This document shows, piece after piece, positions 32,698 to 40,893 of a stretch of 64,000 bases of DNA. Source of the stretch: Paracoccaceae bacterium (GTDB lineage Bacteria > Pseudomonadota > Alphaproteobacteria > Rhodobacterales > Rhodobacteraceae). Position numbers and translations under genes: made by a program. Where the stretch lies: positions 2,590,136 through 2,654,135 of the forward strand of contig JAWPMR010000001.1 in NCBI GenBank assembly GCA_033344815.1. Direction: 5' to 3'. The notes under the pieces are model-generated. The model saw nothing but the letters and a program-made list of their open reading frames with translations, had not been told where the DNA came from and searched no databases. How positions within the stretch are numbered: position 1 is the first letter of the stretch; each line of letters opens with the position of its first letter.

Positions 32698-35600
32698 ATG
32701 GCGATCCCAATCGATTGGCTTGACGATTTTCTCGTGGATGCGGGCTCGACGCAGGCGGGTTTTCAGACAACTCCGAAGATACTCGGCCTTGCGAATGGTG
32801 GCTTCGTCGTAGCCTGGTTGGAAAACGGGTCTGATGTCATCGGTACAAGCACCGGCAGTGATGTACTGGCCAAGATATACGATGCTGAGGGAAACCTTCT
32901 CGAGGGCCCCTTTCAGCTGAATTCATTCGCAAATTCAGATGATGAGCGCAGCTTCGACCTTGCCGCCACGCACGACGGCTTTGCGATGATACTGATCGAT
33001 GATGAGATTGCCGACTCAGACAGTACCAAAGTGGTTTTCGAGCGGTACGATTTCGATGGTGACCGCGTGCCGGGATTGGGCGGCGCGGCCACTCTGGCGG
33101 ATGGAAACTCCGAAACCGGGTTTTTTGACAACCCTACCATCGCGGCAAATCTCATAGCTGGTATTGATGGTTTCTTGGTGGCCTATGAGCGTGGAACGGG
33201 CACAGATACCGATATTCTTGCTCAGGTGATCGACGAAACCGGCGCGCCCTCGTCTCAGTTCGACGCCGCGCAGAACAGTAGTGATTATGACCGGCTGGGG
33301 GAGATTAGTATCCTGAGCGATGGCAATTTCGTTACTGTCTACGAAGAAGATGACTCAGGCATAAACAGCCTGGAGTTCTCCATCCGAGGCCCGGATGGTT
33401 CCACGATTGGCCCCACTGCGTTTGCGCTCGCGCAGGAAGGAAACGATCCAAGTGTTGCCGCACTTGAAGGCGGTGGCTTCGTCGCGGTCTACGAGCTGGC
33501 TGGGGACATCCTGTTCCGCACCTTCGACAATGCGGGCACTCCCCGGGACAGTGGCACGGTTTTCTCCAGCTCTGATCGTCTGGACAATGCTGTTGTCGCT
33601 GGGTTGCCTGACGGCAGTTTTACAGTGGCCTGGAACAACGACAGCAAAGGTGATCTTTTTGTGCGCAGCTTGAACGCGGACGGTTCGCGAGACGGGCCCG
33701 CCCGACGGGTGGGCGAAAACCGACCGACCGAGATCGACATCAGCGCCACAGGGGATGGCCGCATCCTTTTGGCATGGCAAGCGCAAAGCGGAGAAATCTT
33801 CTCAACGATATTGGACTCGCGGGACCGGACAATCGATCCTGGTGATTTCGCTGTGGAAAGACCACATGTGCTGACCTCGAATGTCATCACGACGGGTCCA
33901 AGCAGCACGACCGTTCTGGCAGGCTCCAAAGGAGATACTGTGCTCGGCCAGGGGGGCAATGACGATATCTTTTCATCGGGCAGTGGCCGCTATTTCGGGG
34001 GCGCGGGGGATGACGATATCTACACGGCTGATCTGACAGGTGATGTGGATGTCGAAGTGCTGGACGGGGGCGCGGATCAGGACCGGTTGAACACAACTGC
34101 ATTCTCGGGCGATCTGAGCATTGATCTGGTCACGGGCGAAGTCGGCTATAACGGGGCACCCGCCGCTGGTGTGAAGTCCTATGTCAATTTCGAGCGTGCC
34201 ACGACCGGGGAAGGCGATGACACGGTCATCGGAACGGATGGCGATAACATCATATCCACTGGCGGTGGGAACGATACGATCTTCACCGGGGATGGCGATG
34301 ACTCCGTTTTTGCCGGGGACGGTGATGACGTGATCGATGCGACCTGGACCAGCGGTGCCAACAGGATCTCTGCCGGGGCAGGCGATGATGTGATTTTCTC
34401 TTCAGGAGAGGGATCCATGTTCGGCCAGGGCGGGGATGATACAATTTTTGTTGGCCGCGGGCCAAGCGCGGTACTAGACGGCGGCACGGGCACAGATACG
34501 CTTAACACTACGGCCCTGAACGGCAGCTTTAGCATCAATCTGGCGACCGGGCGCAGCAGTTTTGCCGATAAAACCTTCCTTAATTTCGAGAACATCGTAA
34601 CCGGGAACGGCGATTACACGTTGAACGGCACGTTCGGCGACAATGTAATCACGACCGGTTCCGGCAAGGATCGCATCCTGAGTCTGACGGGGGACGATAT
34701 CGTCAACGCCGGCGCTGGCACGGATGTCATCTTTGGCGGGGATGGCAGTGATATGCTGAACGGGGAGGACGGCAATGATCAAATCTTTGGAGAGGCGGGT
34801 GATGACACTCTTGAAGGTGGCGCGGGAGATGACCTGATCTCTGCAGGTGATGGCGAAGACGTTCTCAACGGGGGCGACGGGAACGATATTCTGGAAGGCG
34901 GCGCAGATGCTGACAGGCTGTTCGGGGGCGACGGAGATGACATTCTGCGCGCCGGTTCGGGCTACGATCAAGTCGATGCGGGTGATGGGAACGACATCGT
35001 TTTCGGCGGCAGCGAGGATGATTTCATCGGGGGCGGTTTGGGCGATGATTTCATTTACGGGGGATCGGGTGACGATCTGCTGAATGGCCGCGAAGGTGAC
35101 GATACTCTTGTGGGCATGAGCGGCTCTGACACGCTGAATGGCGGAGTGGGCAACGACATCCTGCGCGGTGGCGAGGGGAGCGACTTTCTGACGGGTAATG
35201 AAGGCGATGATCTGATGTTTGGCGGTACAGGGGACGATATCCTTTATGCCGGCGATGGCGACGACACGCTGGTCGGTGAAGACGGGGATGACAGCTTCCG
35301 CGGTGGTGATGGCGAGGATATCCTGCAAGGGGGAACGGGGAACGACTTCCTTGAGGGGGGGGATGGAAATGACATCCTCGCGGGGGATAATGGTCATGAT
35401 TTTCTGGTTGGTGGGCTTGGCGCGGATACGATGAGCGGGCGCCAGGGCGATGACACCTTCCTTTTCTTTGATACCGAGGAGTCGACGCGACTTGCATCTG
35501 ATGTGATCATGGGGGTCGAACGCGCAGGGCTGGAGGGCGGTGATATCATCGATCTGGGAAACATCGACGCGGATACGACACAAAGCGGGGGTCAGGCTTT

Positions 35601-35796
35601 CACCTTCCTGGGGGCGGTTACCAATGACATCGGATTGAACTTTGGCGCCGGTGGCCTGTGGCTCAAAGACTTCGGCAATCAGACCCGGTTGTTCGGCAAT
35701 ACCGATGATGACGATCAGATCGAGTTTGTTGTGCGGATCAATGATGGCGGTTCAATATCTGCGGTCGACTACATTGCTGGTGACTTTATCCTTTAG
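32698..35796 (+). CDS. Large RTX (hemolysin-type calcium-binding) secreted protein
   Basis: 1032 residues, strongly acidic, no Sec signal. Residues about 1-390 contain repeated beta-strand units of the type G-F-V-V-A-W/Y-E with D-I-L-A-Q/K-I-D following (near 35, 160, 210, 260, 305, 355), suggesting a beta-propeller or similar fold. From about 410 to 930 there are many GGxGxDxUx nonapeptides (GGDGDDILR, GGTGDDILY and so on), interrupted near 465-490 and 590-620 by an LNTTA-x-x-G-x-x-SI spacer that occurs twice. The C-terminal 100 residues (FTFLGAV ... VDYIAGDFIL) look like the serralysin-type type I secretion end. Likely an extracellular adhesin or matrix protein; no type I exporter genes lie nearby. 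Confidence 0.9.
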   Translation: MAIPIDWLDDFLVDAGSTQAGFQTTPKILGLANGGFVVAWLENGSDVIGTSTGSDVLAKIYDAEGNLLEGPFQLNSFANSDDERSFDLAATHDGFAMILIDDEIADSDSTKVVFERYDFDGDRVPGLGGAATLADGNSETGFFDNPTIAANLIAGIDGFLVAYERGTGTDTDILAQVIDETGAPSSQFDAAQNSSDYDRLGEISILSDGNFVTVYEEDDSGINSLEFSIRGPDGSTIGPTAFALAQEGNDPSVAALEGGGFVAVYELAGDILFRTFDNAGTPRDSGTVFSSSDRLDNAVVAGLPDGSFTVAWNNDSKGDLFVRSLNADGSRDGPARRVGENRPTEIDISATGDGRILLAWQAQSGEIFSTILDSRDRTIDPGDFAVERPHVLTSNVITTGPSSTTVLAGSKGDTVLGQGGNDDIFSSGSGRYFGGAGDDDIYTADLTGDVDVEVLDGGADQDRLNTTAFSGDLSIDLVTGEVGYNGAPAAGVKSYVNFERATTGEGDDTVIGTDGDNIISTGGGNDTIFTGDGDDSVFAGDGDDVIDATWTSGANRISAGAGDDVIFSSGEGSMFGQGGDDTIFVGRGPSAVLDGGTGTDTLNTTALNGSFSINLATGRSSFADKTFLNFENIVTGNGDYTLNGTFGDNVITTGSGKDRILSLTGDDIVNAGAGTDVIFGGDGSDMLNGEDGNDQIFGEAGDDTLEGGAGDDLISAGDGEDVLNGGDGNDILEGGADADRLFGGDGDDILRAGSGYDQVDAGDGNDIVFGGSEDDFIGGGLGDDFIYGGSGDDLLNGREGDDTLVGMSGSDTLNGGVGNDILRGGEGSDFLTGNEGDDLMFGGTGDDILYAGDGDDTLVGEDGDDSFRGGDGEDILQGGTGNDFLEGGDGNDILAGDNGHDFLVGGLGADTMSGRQGDDTFLFFDTEESTRLASDVIMGVERAGLEGGDIIDLGNIDADTTQSGGQAFTFLGAVTNDIGLNFGAGGLWLKDFGNQTRLFGNTDDDDQIEFVVRINDGGSISAVDYIAGDFIL

Positions 35797-36106
35797 CGGC
35801 TTGGGGACCACAGGTGTTTTTCAGGACCTTGCAACTCCAATGGGTCACCTTGCGGACCTCGGGCATGAAACGGTTTTCATGATGTAGTACCAGCCGCTGG
35901 TCATGTTCGAGGGCCTTGATGAAATGAGCGACCTGCGCCAATTTTGCATACCTATGGCCGATGAAAGATGGACGACCCACGCGCACTATACCGGACAGCG
36001 GGGGATCAAGCGCGTTGCGCCGGCTCGTGACTTCAGTGATATCGCGCTGCCGTACCGTGTTCCCCAGCGGACTGTTGGAGCGAGCAGTCCGGATTGGCAG
36101 GGATGA
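35797..36106. other. Gap between the RTX gene and an IS remnant
   Basis: 310 bases; no gene recognised. Short open frames on both strands show no family resemblance. Confidence 0.35.
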
Positions 36107-36706
36107 GACTGTTGCATAAACTCGTGAGAAGCTCATTTTGAGCAGAGCGGGGGCAAAGGCTTATAGACAACAGCCGTTTGAACGTCACCGTTTTCCGTCA
36201 TTAATCACCTTGTGCGTTGTGCGCATGTATCTGCGGTATCGGCTTTCCAATAAAGATGTGGTCGACCTCATGGACGATCGTGGCGTCGACGTTAATCGCT
36301 CAACAGTGCTCCGCTGCGTTCAGAAATTTGGCCAGGAACCGGCAAGGCGAACGGAACGGTATCTCCGCCGTACAAGTTAAAATTGGCACGTTCCTTTTCG
36401 GCAGATCAATGCGTGATCGCCTGTCGGGCGGGGGACGAAACCAGTATCAGCGTTGGCGGAGAGTGGCGACACCTAGAGCGAGCCATCTATGCAAAAGGCC
36501 AGTTGGTCGATTTTAGACTGACTGTGAGGCGTGATACAAAGGCTACCAACGCCTTTCTGAACAAGGACATTAAACTCGCGCGACTACATGGACCGATTTC
36601 GTTCTGCACCGCCTTTCGTGATATCGGCAAAGCTTCAGATCGTTCAGGGCTGCAAAAGCGACATTGTAAGGCATGGAGACTATCAGATTGGCCTGCTCGC
36701 CATTGA
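36107..36706 (+). pseudogene. Decayed IS6-family transposase with its left end
   Basis: Starts with GACTGTTGCATAAA, an IS6-type terminal repeat. 36138-36380 encodes the N-terminal part (FERHRFPSLITLCVVRMYLRYRLSNKDVVDLMDDRGVDVNRSTVLRCVQKFG, the family zinc-ribbon/HTH region). A frameshift near 36390 leads to DETSISVGGEWRHLERAIYAKGQLVDFRLTVRRDTKATNAFLNK with the first catalytic Asp. The second Asp motif is lost and the C-terminus missing. Confidence 0.85.
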
Positions 36707-37120
36707 GTTCGCTAATTCATGTTAGCTCGGTTCAGGTTTTGGTCCTCTTTTGACCGGTTGACACATTCTGCTGGTGTCAGGCCAGCGCGACTGGAATTCG
36801 GGCGGTGGTGGTTAGAGGCGCTGCACCAGGCAACGGTCAGATGACGGGCATGCTGCGCCCAATTAAGCGAGAGTTTCATCGGTCCCATGGTCGATACAGG
36901 CGTCGAAGCCCATGGTGTCTACGATACAGAGCTTCCGTTGAAAACAAGGTGGATCATGAATTAACAATCGTCCTGGATCAGTCAGATCTGGCGAGGCACA
37001 TGGTGCTGACCACTTTAGCGCCAGTGGCATCTGAATCGCCGGAGATGTGCTGTTTGGCGTCGCGCGCAAGCCCAGAGTTTTTGCTGGCCAGACCAAAAAA
37101 AATGTCCAAGACTAATCCGT
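36707..37120. other. Gap downstream of the IS remnant
   Basis: About 410 bases; overlapping short frames only. A fragment reading ESFIGPMVDTGVEAHGVYDTE (about 36870-36930, plus strand) looks protein-like but was not identified. Confidence 0.3.
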
Positions 37121-37528
37121 ATGAACAGAACCTGGTTGGCAGCATTCTTGATTGTCTGTGCGGCATCGTCCGTCGCAACGAGCGACACTTCGGCTACTGG
37201 TGCTGGAGAGAGCGAATGGGTCATGTACGCCCAAGAAGCGAACGGTGACGTCTATTTTTTCGATCCGTCACGCGTGGAAAGGACCAACACGTTACGTCAC
37301 GTTTGGAATGGCGTCCGGTACAAAACGTCCGTCATGGGCGCATCCAGTTTTCTTAGCCTGTTGGAAATCGACTGTTCCGAGTGGACGGAGAAAGTATTGC
37401 AGAGTACTTTTTTCACAGACAAAGACTGGCAAAAAGCCGCCATGAAGACGGATACGACAGAAAAACCGAAGAACCCTATCGCGGGTGGATCTACGACGGA
37501 ACGCCTGAGCAGAATACTGTGCGATTGA
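37121..37528 (+). CDS. Surface-adhesin-E-like secreted small protein
   Basis: 135 residues with a Sec signal (MNRTWLAAFLIVCAASSVATS). The mature part WVMYAQEANGDVYFFDPSRVERTNTLRHVWNGVRYK ... LLEIDCSEW follows the pattern of the surface-adhesin E family (small beta domain, WxxY, DxxxI, YDC). Two Cys could form a disulfide. Lone gene in accessory DNA, convergent with the PQQ dehydrogenase gene. Confidence 0.7.
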   Translation: MNRTWLAAFLIVCAASSVATSDTSATGAGESEWVMYAQEANGDVYFFDPSRVERTNTLRHVWNGVRYKTSVMGASSFLSLLEIDCSEWTEKVLQSTFFTDKDWQKAAMKTDTTEKPKNPIAGGSTTERLSRILCD

Positions 37529-37566
37529 TAGACTGATTGGTCGCCGGGAGTTTTAACAGTCCGAAC

Positions 37567-37600
37567 AAAAAATGCCCGCGTTACCTTGGTACCGCGGGCA
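37567..37600 (-). terminator. Rho-independent terminator of the PQQ dehydrogenase operon
   Basis: On the minus strand TGCCCGCG / CGCGGGCA with inner GGTA/TACC, followed by six T. It could also act for the convergent gene from the other side. Confidence 0.85.
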
Positions 37601-37609
37601 CGTCGTTCG

Positions 37610-37623
37610 AGAGGTTAACCTCT
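37610..37623. promoter_or_regulatory. Perfect 14-bp palindrome AGAGGTTAACCTCT
   Basis: A perfect palindrome between the terminator and the end of the dehydrogenase gene. It contains GGTTAACC, the core motif that also recurs upstream of other surface genes in the window. Being at a 3' end, it may be a chance structure. Confidence 0.3.
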
Positions 37624-37634
37624 GGCTTTCAGAC

Positions 37635-38957
37635 TTACCTCATGCTTTCCGCTGAAACTTGGTAAATCTCACCGGCATCTGTTGTAACGTATAGCGCGTT
37701 ATCCGGCCCCATGACCAAGCCACGGAATCGCTTCGAAAATTCGAGAGGCATGCGCGTGATACCATTGATACCCAAACCATCAGGAGTGAGGCTGATCAAG
37801 TCGATCCGTGAGCCGGCTGGCGTTCCACCAAAACCGATACCCATGATGCCGACCGCCAAACGGCCTTCGTAGATGCCCCAATTGCTGCCCTTGAGGAATG
37901 CGGCAGAGCCAGTTCCTTGCGAGAAGCCATTGTTGTTCCAACTTGCCGGCATCAAATCGTCAAAGCGTGTGTCGCTCATTGGAGTGTATGCAGCACGTAT
38001 CGCCGGATCCACACCGTCCATCTGATTTGGCTCATAACCGCAGTACTGATCCGGGCATTCGCCTCGACCGGCAATTTTTTCCGCGGGGTCCCATCCGGCA
38101 TTGCCACCATTTACAAGAGCGGTGATTTCATCGTTGTGCCAAGGACCATGTTCAGCTGTGAATGCCTTACCGTCGCTGGGGCGGAAATCGATGCCTTGGA
38201 CATTTCTGTGTCCGTAGGTGTAAATGCGCTTGTCAAAGCCCTCGGGCGGATTGTTGTCCGGGTGTGCGTTCCCGTCCATATCGATCCGCAGCACTTTACC
38301 ACACAGAAGGTTTCCATCCTGGGGACAGATCCCACGGTGACGATCCCCTCCGGCGACCCAGAGATAACCGCCAGGCCCGACGCGGATACGCCCACCGTTA
38401 TGCGCGCCAGGTCCACCAAACGGCTGATCGGATTCAAATGGCTTATACTGAATGTCCGTCACGATATCAGACCGATCCGTGAGACTCATGAGATCGTCGC
38501 TGACCTTAAACGTCATGACGATGTTACCGTCGCATTTCTCAAAATTGGTCTTGCAGCCATCGCCGTGATACTTGGTTGACGACGAATAGACGGCAATGGT
38601 CCGGTTTTGCGCGAATTGCCGATCTGCGACCACGCCAAGCATACCGGCTTGTCCCTCGCAGAAAAGGTCATCGCCGCTATCGCTGTAGCCCGTGCTGTCC
38701 TTCATTCCATACAATGCATGTACGGTTCCATCAGGAGTTCTTACCGAAAGGCCTTTGCATTTTTCGGTGAAGAACATTGTGCCATCTGGCAAAAATGCCA
38801 TGTCCCAAGGGTTTTCGAGCCCTGAGAGCACAACGGATGATGAGATCATGGGCACGTCCATACCTTGGTGACCATCGGCTTGAGCAGCCAACGGCAGTCC
38901 AAGGATCAAGGCACCGGCCATGACTCTCGAAAAGATCCTACTTGTTATTGTTTTCAT
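37635..38957 (-). CDS. PQQ-dependent sugar dehydrogenase (GSDH family), periplasmic
   Basis: 440 residues with a Sec signal (ILGLPLAAQA|DG). Six-bladed propeller of the soluble aldose/sorbosone dehydrogenase family: LENPWDMAFLPDGTMFFTEK at the start, the PQQ/active-site region GPGAHNGGRIRVGPGGYLWVAGGD, GHRNVQGIDFRP and AEHGPWHNDEI. Oxidises an aldose or related alcohol and needs PQQ. Extra paired cysteines (for example GDGCKTNFEKC, GECPDQYC) suggest disulfides. The cytochrome c encoded 18 bases upstream is the probable electron acceptor. Confidence 0.92.
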   Translation of the reverse strand: MKTITSRIFSRVMAGALILGLPLAAQADGHQGMDVPMISSSVVLSGLENPWDMAFLPDGTMFFTEKCKGLSVRTPDGTVHALYGMKDSTGYSDSGDDLFCEGQAGMLGVVADRQFAQNRTIAVYSSSTKYHGDGCKTNFEKCDGNIVMTFKVSDDLMSLTDRSDIVTDIQYKPFESDQPFGGPGAHNGGRIRVGPGGYLWVAGGDRHRGICPQDGNLLCGKVLRIDMDGNAHPDNNPPEGFDKRIYTYGHRNVQGIDFRPSDGKAFTAEHGPWHNDEITALVNGGNAGWDPAEKIAGRGECPDQYCGYEPNQMDGVDPAIRAAYTPMSDTRFDDLMPASWNNNGFSQGTGSAAFLKGSNWGIYEGRLAVGIMGIGFGGTPAGSRIDLISLTPDGLGINGITRMPLEFSKRFRGLVMGPDNALYVTTDAGEIYQVSAESMR

Positions 38958-38975
38958 GTCTTACTCCCAATTTAG

Positions 38976-39302
38976 TTATTGAACTTCGTATGTTGCGTCC
39001 TCCAAATACGCGGCTAGATTTTCGATTTCCTCATCGGTCAATGGCTTGGCCATCATGATCATCAGAGCTGAGTTCGGGCCTTGCTTTATGCCTTCTCTGT
39101 AAGCTCTCAGTTTTTCCATCGTAAATGAAACTTCATTGCCAGAAATCTTTGGATAACTGGCAGCGCCTTTTCCGGCTTGCCCATGGCAAGAAACGCAAGA
39201 TTCTTTGTATCGGATTTCGCCTAATTCCTTGTCGGCGCCGAATCCGTAATCAGGAAAAGTCAAAACCAGAAAAAGAACTATGACCTTGGAAAATCTATAC
39301 AA
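38976..39302 (-). CDS. Small periplasmic cytochrome c
   Basis: 108 residues, Sec signal (VIVLFLVLTFPDYGFG), heme motif CVSCH at about 36-40, and a Met ligand candidate in MIMMAKPLTDEEIENLAAYL, typical for class I cytochromes c of the c553/c5 type. First gene of a two-gene unit with the PQQ dehydrogenase. Confidence 0.9.
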   Translation of the reverse strand: MYRFSKVIVLFLVLTFPDYGFGADKELGEIRYKESCVSCHGQAGKGAASYPKISGNEVSFTMEKLRAYREGIKQGPNSALMIMMAKPLTDEEIENLAAYLEDATYEVQ

Positions 39303-40234
39303 AGCGCTCTCCTCAATTCAATGCAATCACGCTACAGGAACCGTTGTACAATTTCCATCGACACAAAAGTGGGTGTTGAGGGATCAAGCAAACGACGCCG
39401 CCTATGCCTCTCAAATCTTTCAATAAATTGGGCACAACTCTGTCTTTATTGGGCCTCAGTGGGCAACAGAAATTGAAGTCAGCCCGAGGTCCGGCCAGCA
39501 AACAAAGCCAGTTATTTAACTCTGACCGTCCCCCAATGTAGACACCAAAAATGGCGAGGGTGGGTGTTGAATGTCACGTAAAACTGACCCGGCAGAGGTC
39601 GGAATTGTTCCTGAAAAAGGCCCACATGCGACCTTGCACCAAACCGGAAGTGTCGGGGCAATTGGATTGCCAAGGATGGGCTTTTTGAGAGTTTTCGAAG
39701 ATGGTTACAGAGGGATAAGACGCCTGTTCGCGAGATTTCACGGCAGGCTGGGCTGTCTCGCTACACACCAACTGGAAGAACCTGCGGGCTGAAATCGCCG
39801 AGCCCAACTTCAGTACGCCGACGCGGCAAAGCAAGCGAGATCCATGTGCGGAAAAACGGGCTCTTTGCTGGGGCGGACACCGGCGTGGTGATCTTGGTGT
39901 CAATCGGCATTCAGCTTTAAGACGAAGTCAGTTCATTTCCGATGCAGCACCTGATTTGAGAATTCAATCATTGCCATTTTCAGATTAGTTATATCGGGCT
40001 CGCAAGCCGGGTAATCACTTGGTCCCTTGCTTCGATGAGCCGGTTTCTGTTGTGTCTGAAGGTGTGCGCCAAAGACATTTCTGGACCAGCCCGCTCGACG
40101 ATAGCGGCGTCGATCAGAAGCATCGGTCGGATGTGCAGCCGGAGGATCGGCCTTTTGGGCAAGGCTGTGAATGACGTTGTCGAGATCGGGGATTAGGGCA
40201 CCGAAAATTCTGTAACGCAGGCTCCGTTGGAGTT
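39303..40234. other. Gene-poor accessory stretch
   Basis: About 930 bases. No intact gene. A minus-strand fragment (about 39992-40160) reads RLHIRPMLLIDAAIVERAGPEMSLAHTFRHNRNRLIEARDQ in short pieces without a recognisable start or family; it may be the tail of a lost gene. Confidence 0.35.
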
Positions 40235-40640
40235 GTGTGGCCAGTTGAAACAGTTGGCATCAGTTGCTTTGCTTATGCTGCTGGCTTGTGCAGATTTGCA
40301 CCAAAATCGATCTCGTTCAGCACGCTCGGTTTGTTACGTGCGACGTGGCGAATTTTGTTTGCTCTGTGGGCCTTGATGGTTTGCAGTGTGTTCTTGCACG
40401 CTATGAGCTTCAGACAATCGCGTTTCGGTCGTGGAGGCTGATTCAGCGCGGCGTGATCGACCTCTATCCTCTTGTTGAGATGCTTTCGGTCGACGGGTCG
40501 GATTCAATCGTCGGGCCCGTTTCCAACGTTCATTTCTTCAATCCCCTTTGCACGGCTATGGGCATTGCCAGTGCCCCTGTAACCTGCGTCATGAGCGATT
40601 ATGACTGTAGGTCCACTGGCCGATCTCTGCTTGAATCTCT
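40235..40640 (-). pseudogene. Decayed IS6-family transposase 3' part
   Basis: The top strand here aligns with the pseudogene at 31694-32000: GGTCGTGGAGGCTGATTCAG versus GGCCGTGGAAACTGAATCAG, then GGCGTGATCGACCTC versus GGCGTGATCTGCCTC, and CTTTCGGTCGACG versus CTTGCGATCAACG. The minus-strand frames encode the same C-terminal transposase segment, ended by KPAA-stop. Broken by frameshifts. Confidence 0.7.
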
Positions 40641-40893
40641 TACACCCATCTGACCGGCAAGGCATGTTTCAAAAATCTGAAAGGCGGCCAAAAGATCGCG
40701 CACGTCGCGGTTATCTTCGGTATCCGCGTGCGGCCAGCGGCATCACAGCCTTCGGAAAGCTGTGCTCTTAGAACATACTTTGACGGGACACAGCATTTTC
40801 CTGCTAATCAAATATCCCAATCTCACGACATCGCAGGCTTAATGAAACAGGGGTCCTATGATGCGCGAACCTGATTTGTTCGCAGTTCGACCC

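Noticed and set aside
34200..35500. Repeats in this stretch as a CRISPR or DNA satellite
   Set aside because: They are in-frame GGxGxDxUx codons of the RTX protein with varied sequence, not spaced identical repeats.
34474..35583. 369-codon open frame opposite the RTX repeats
   Set aside because: Created by the repetitive GGxGxD codons on the other strand; no protein family resemblance.
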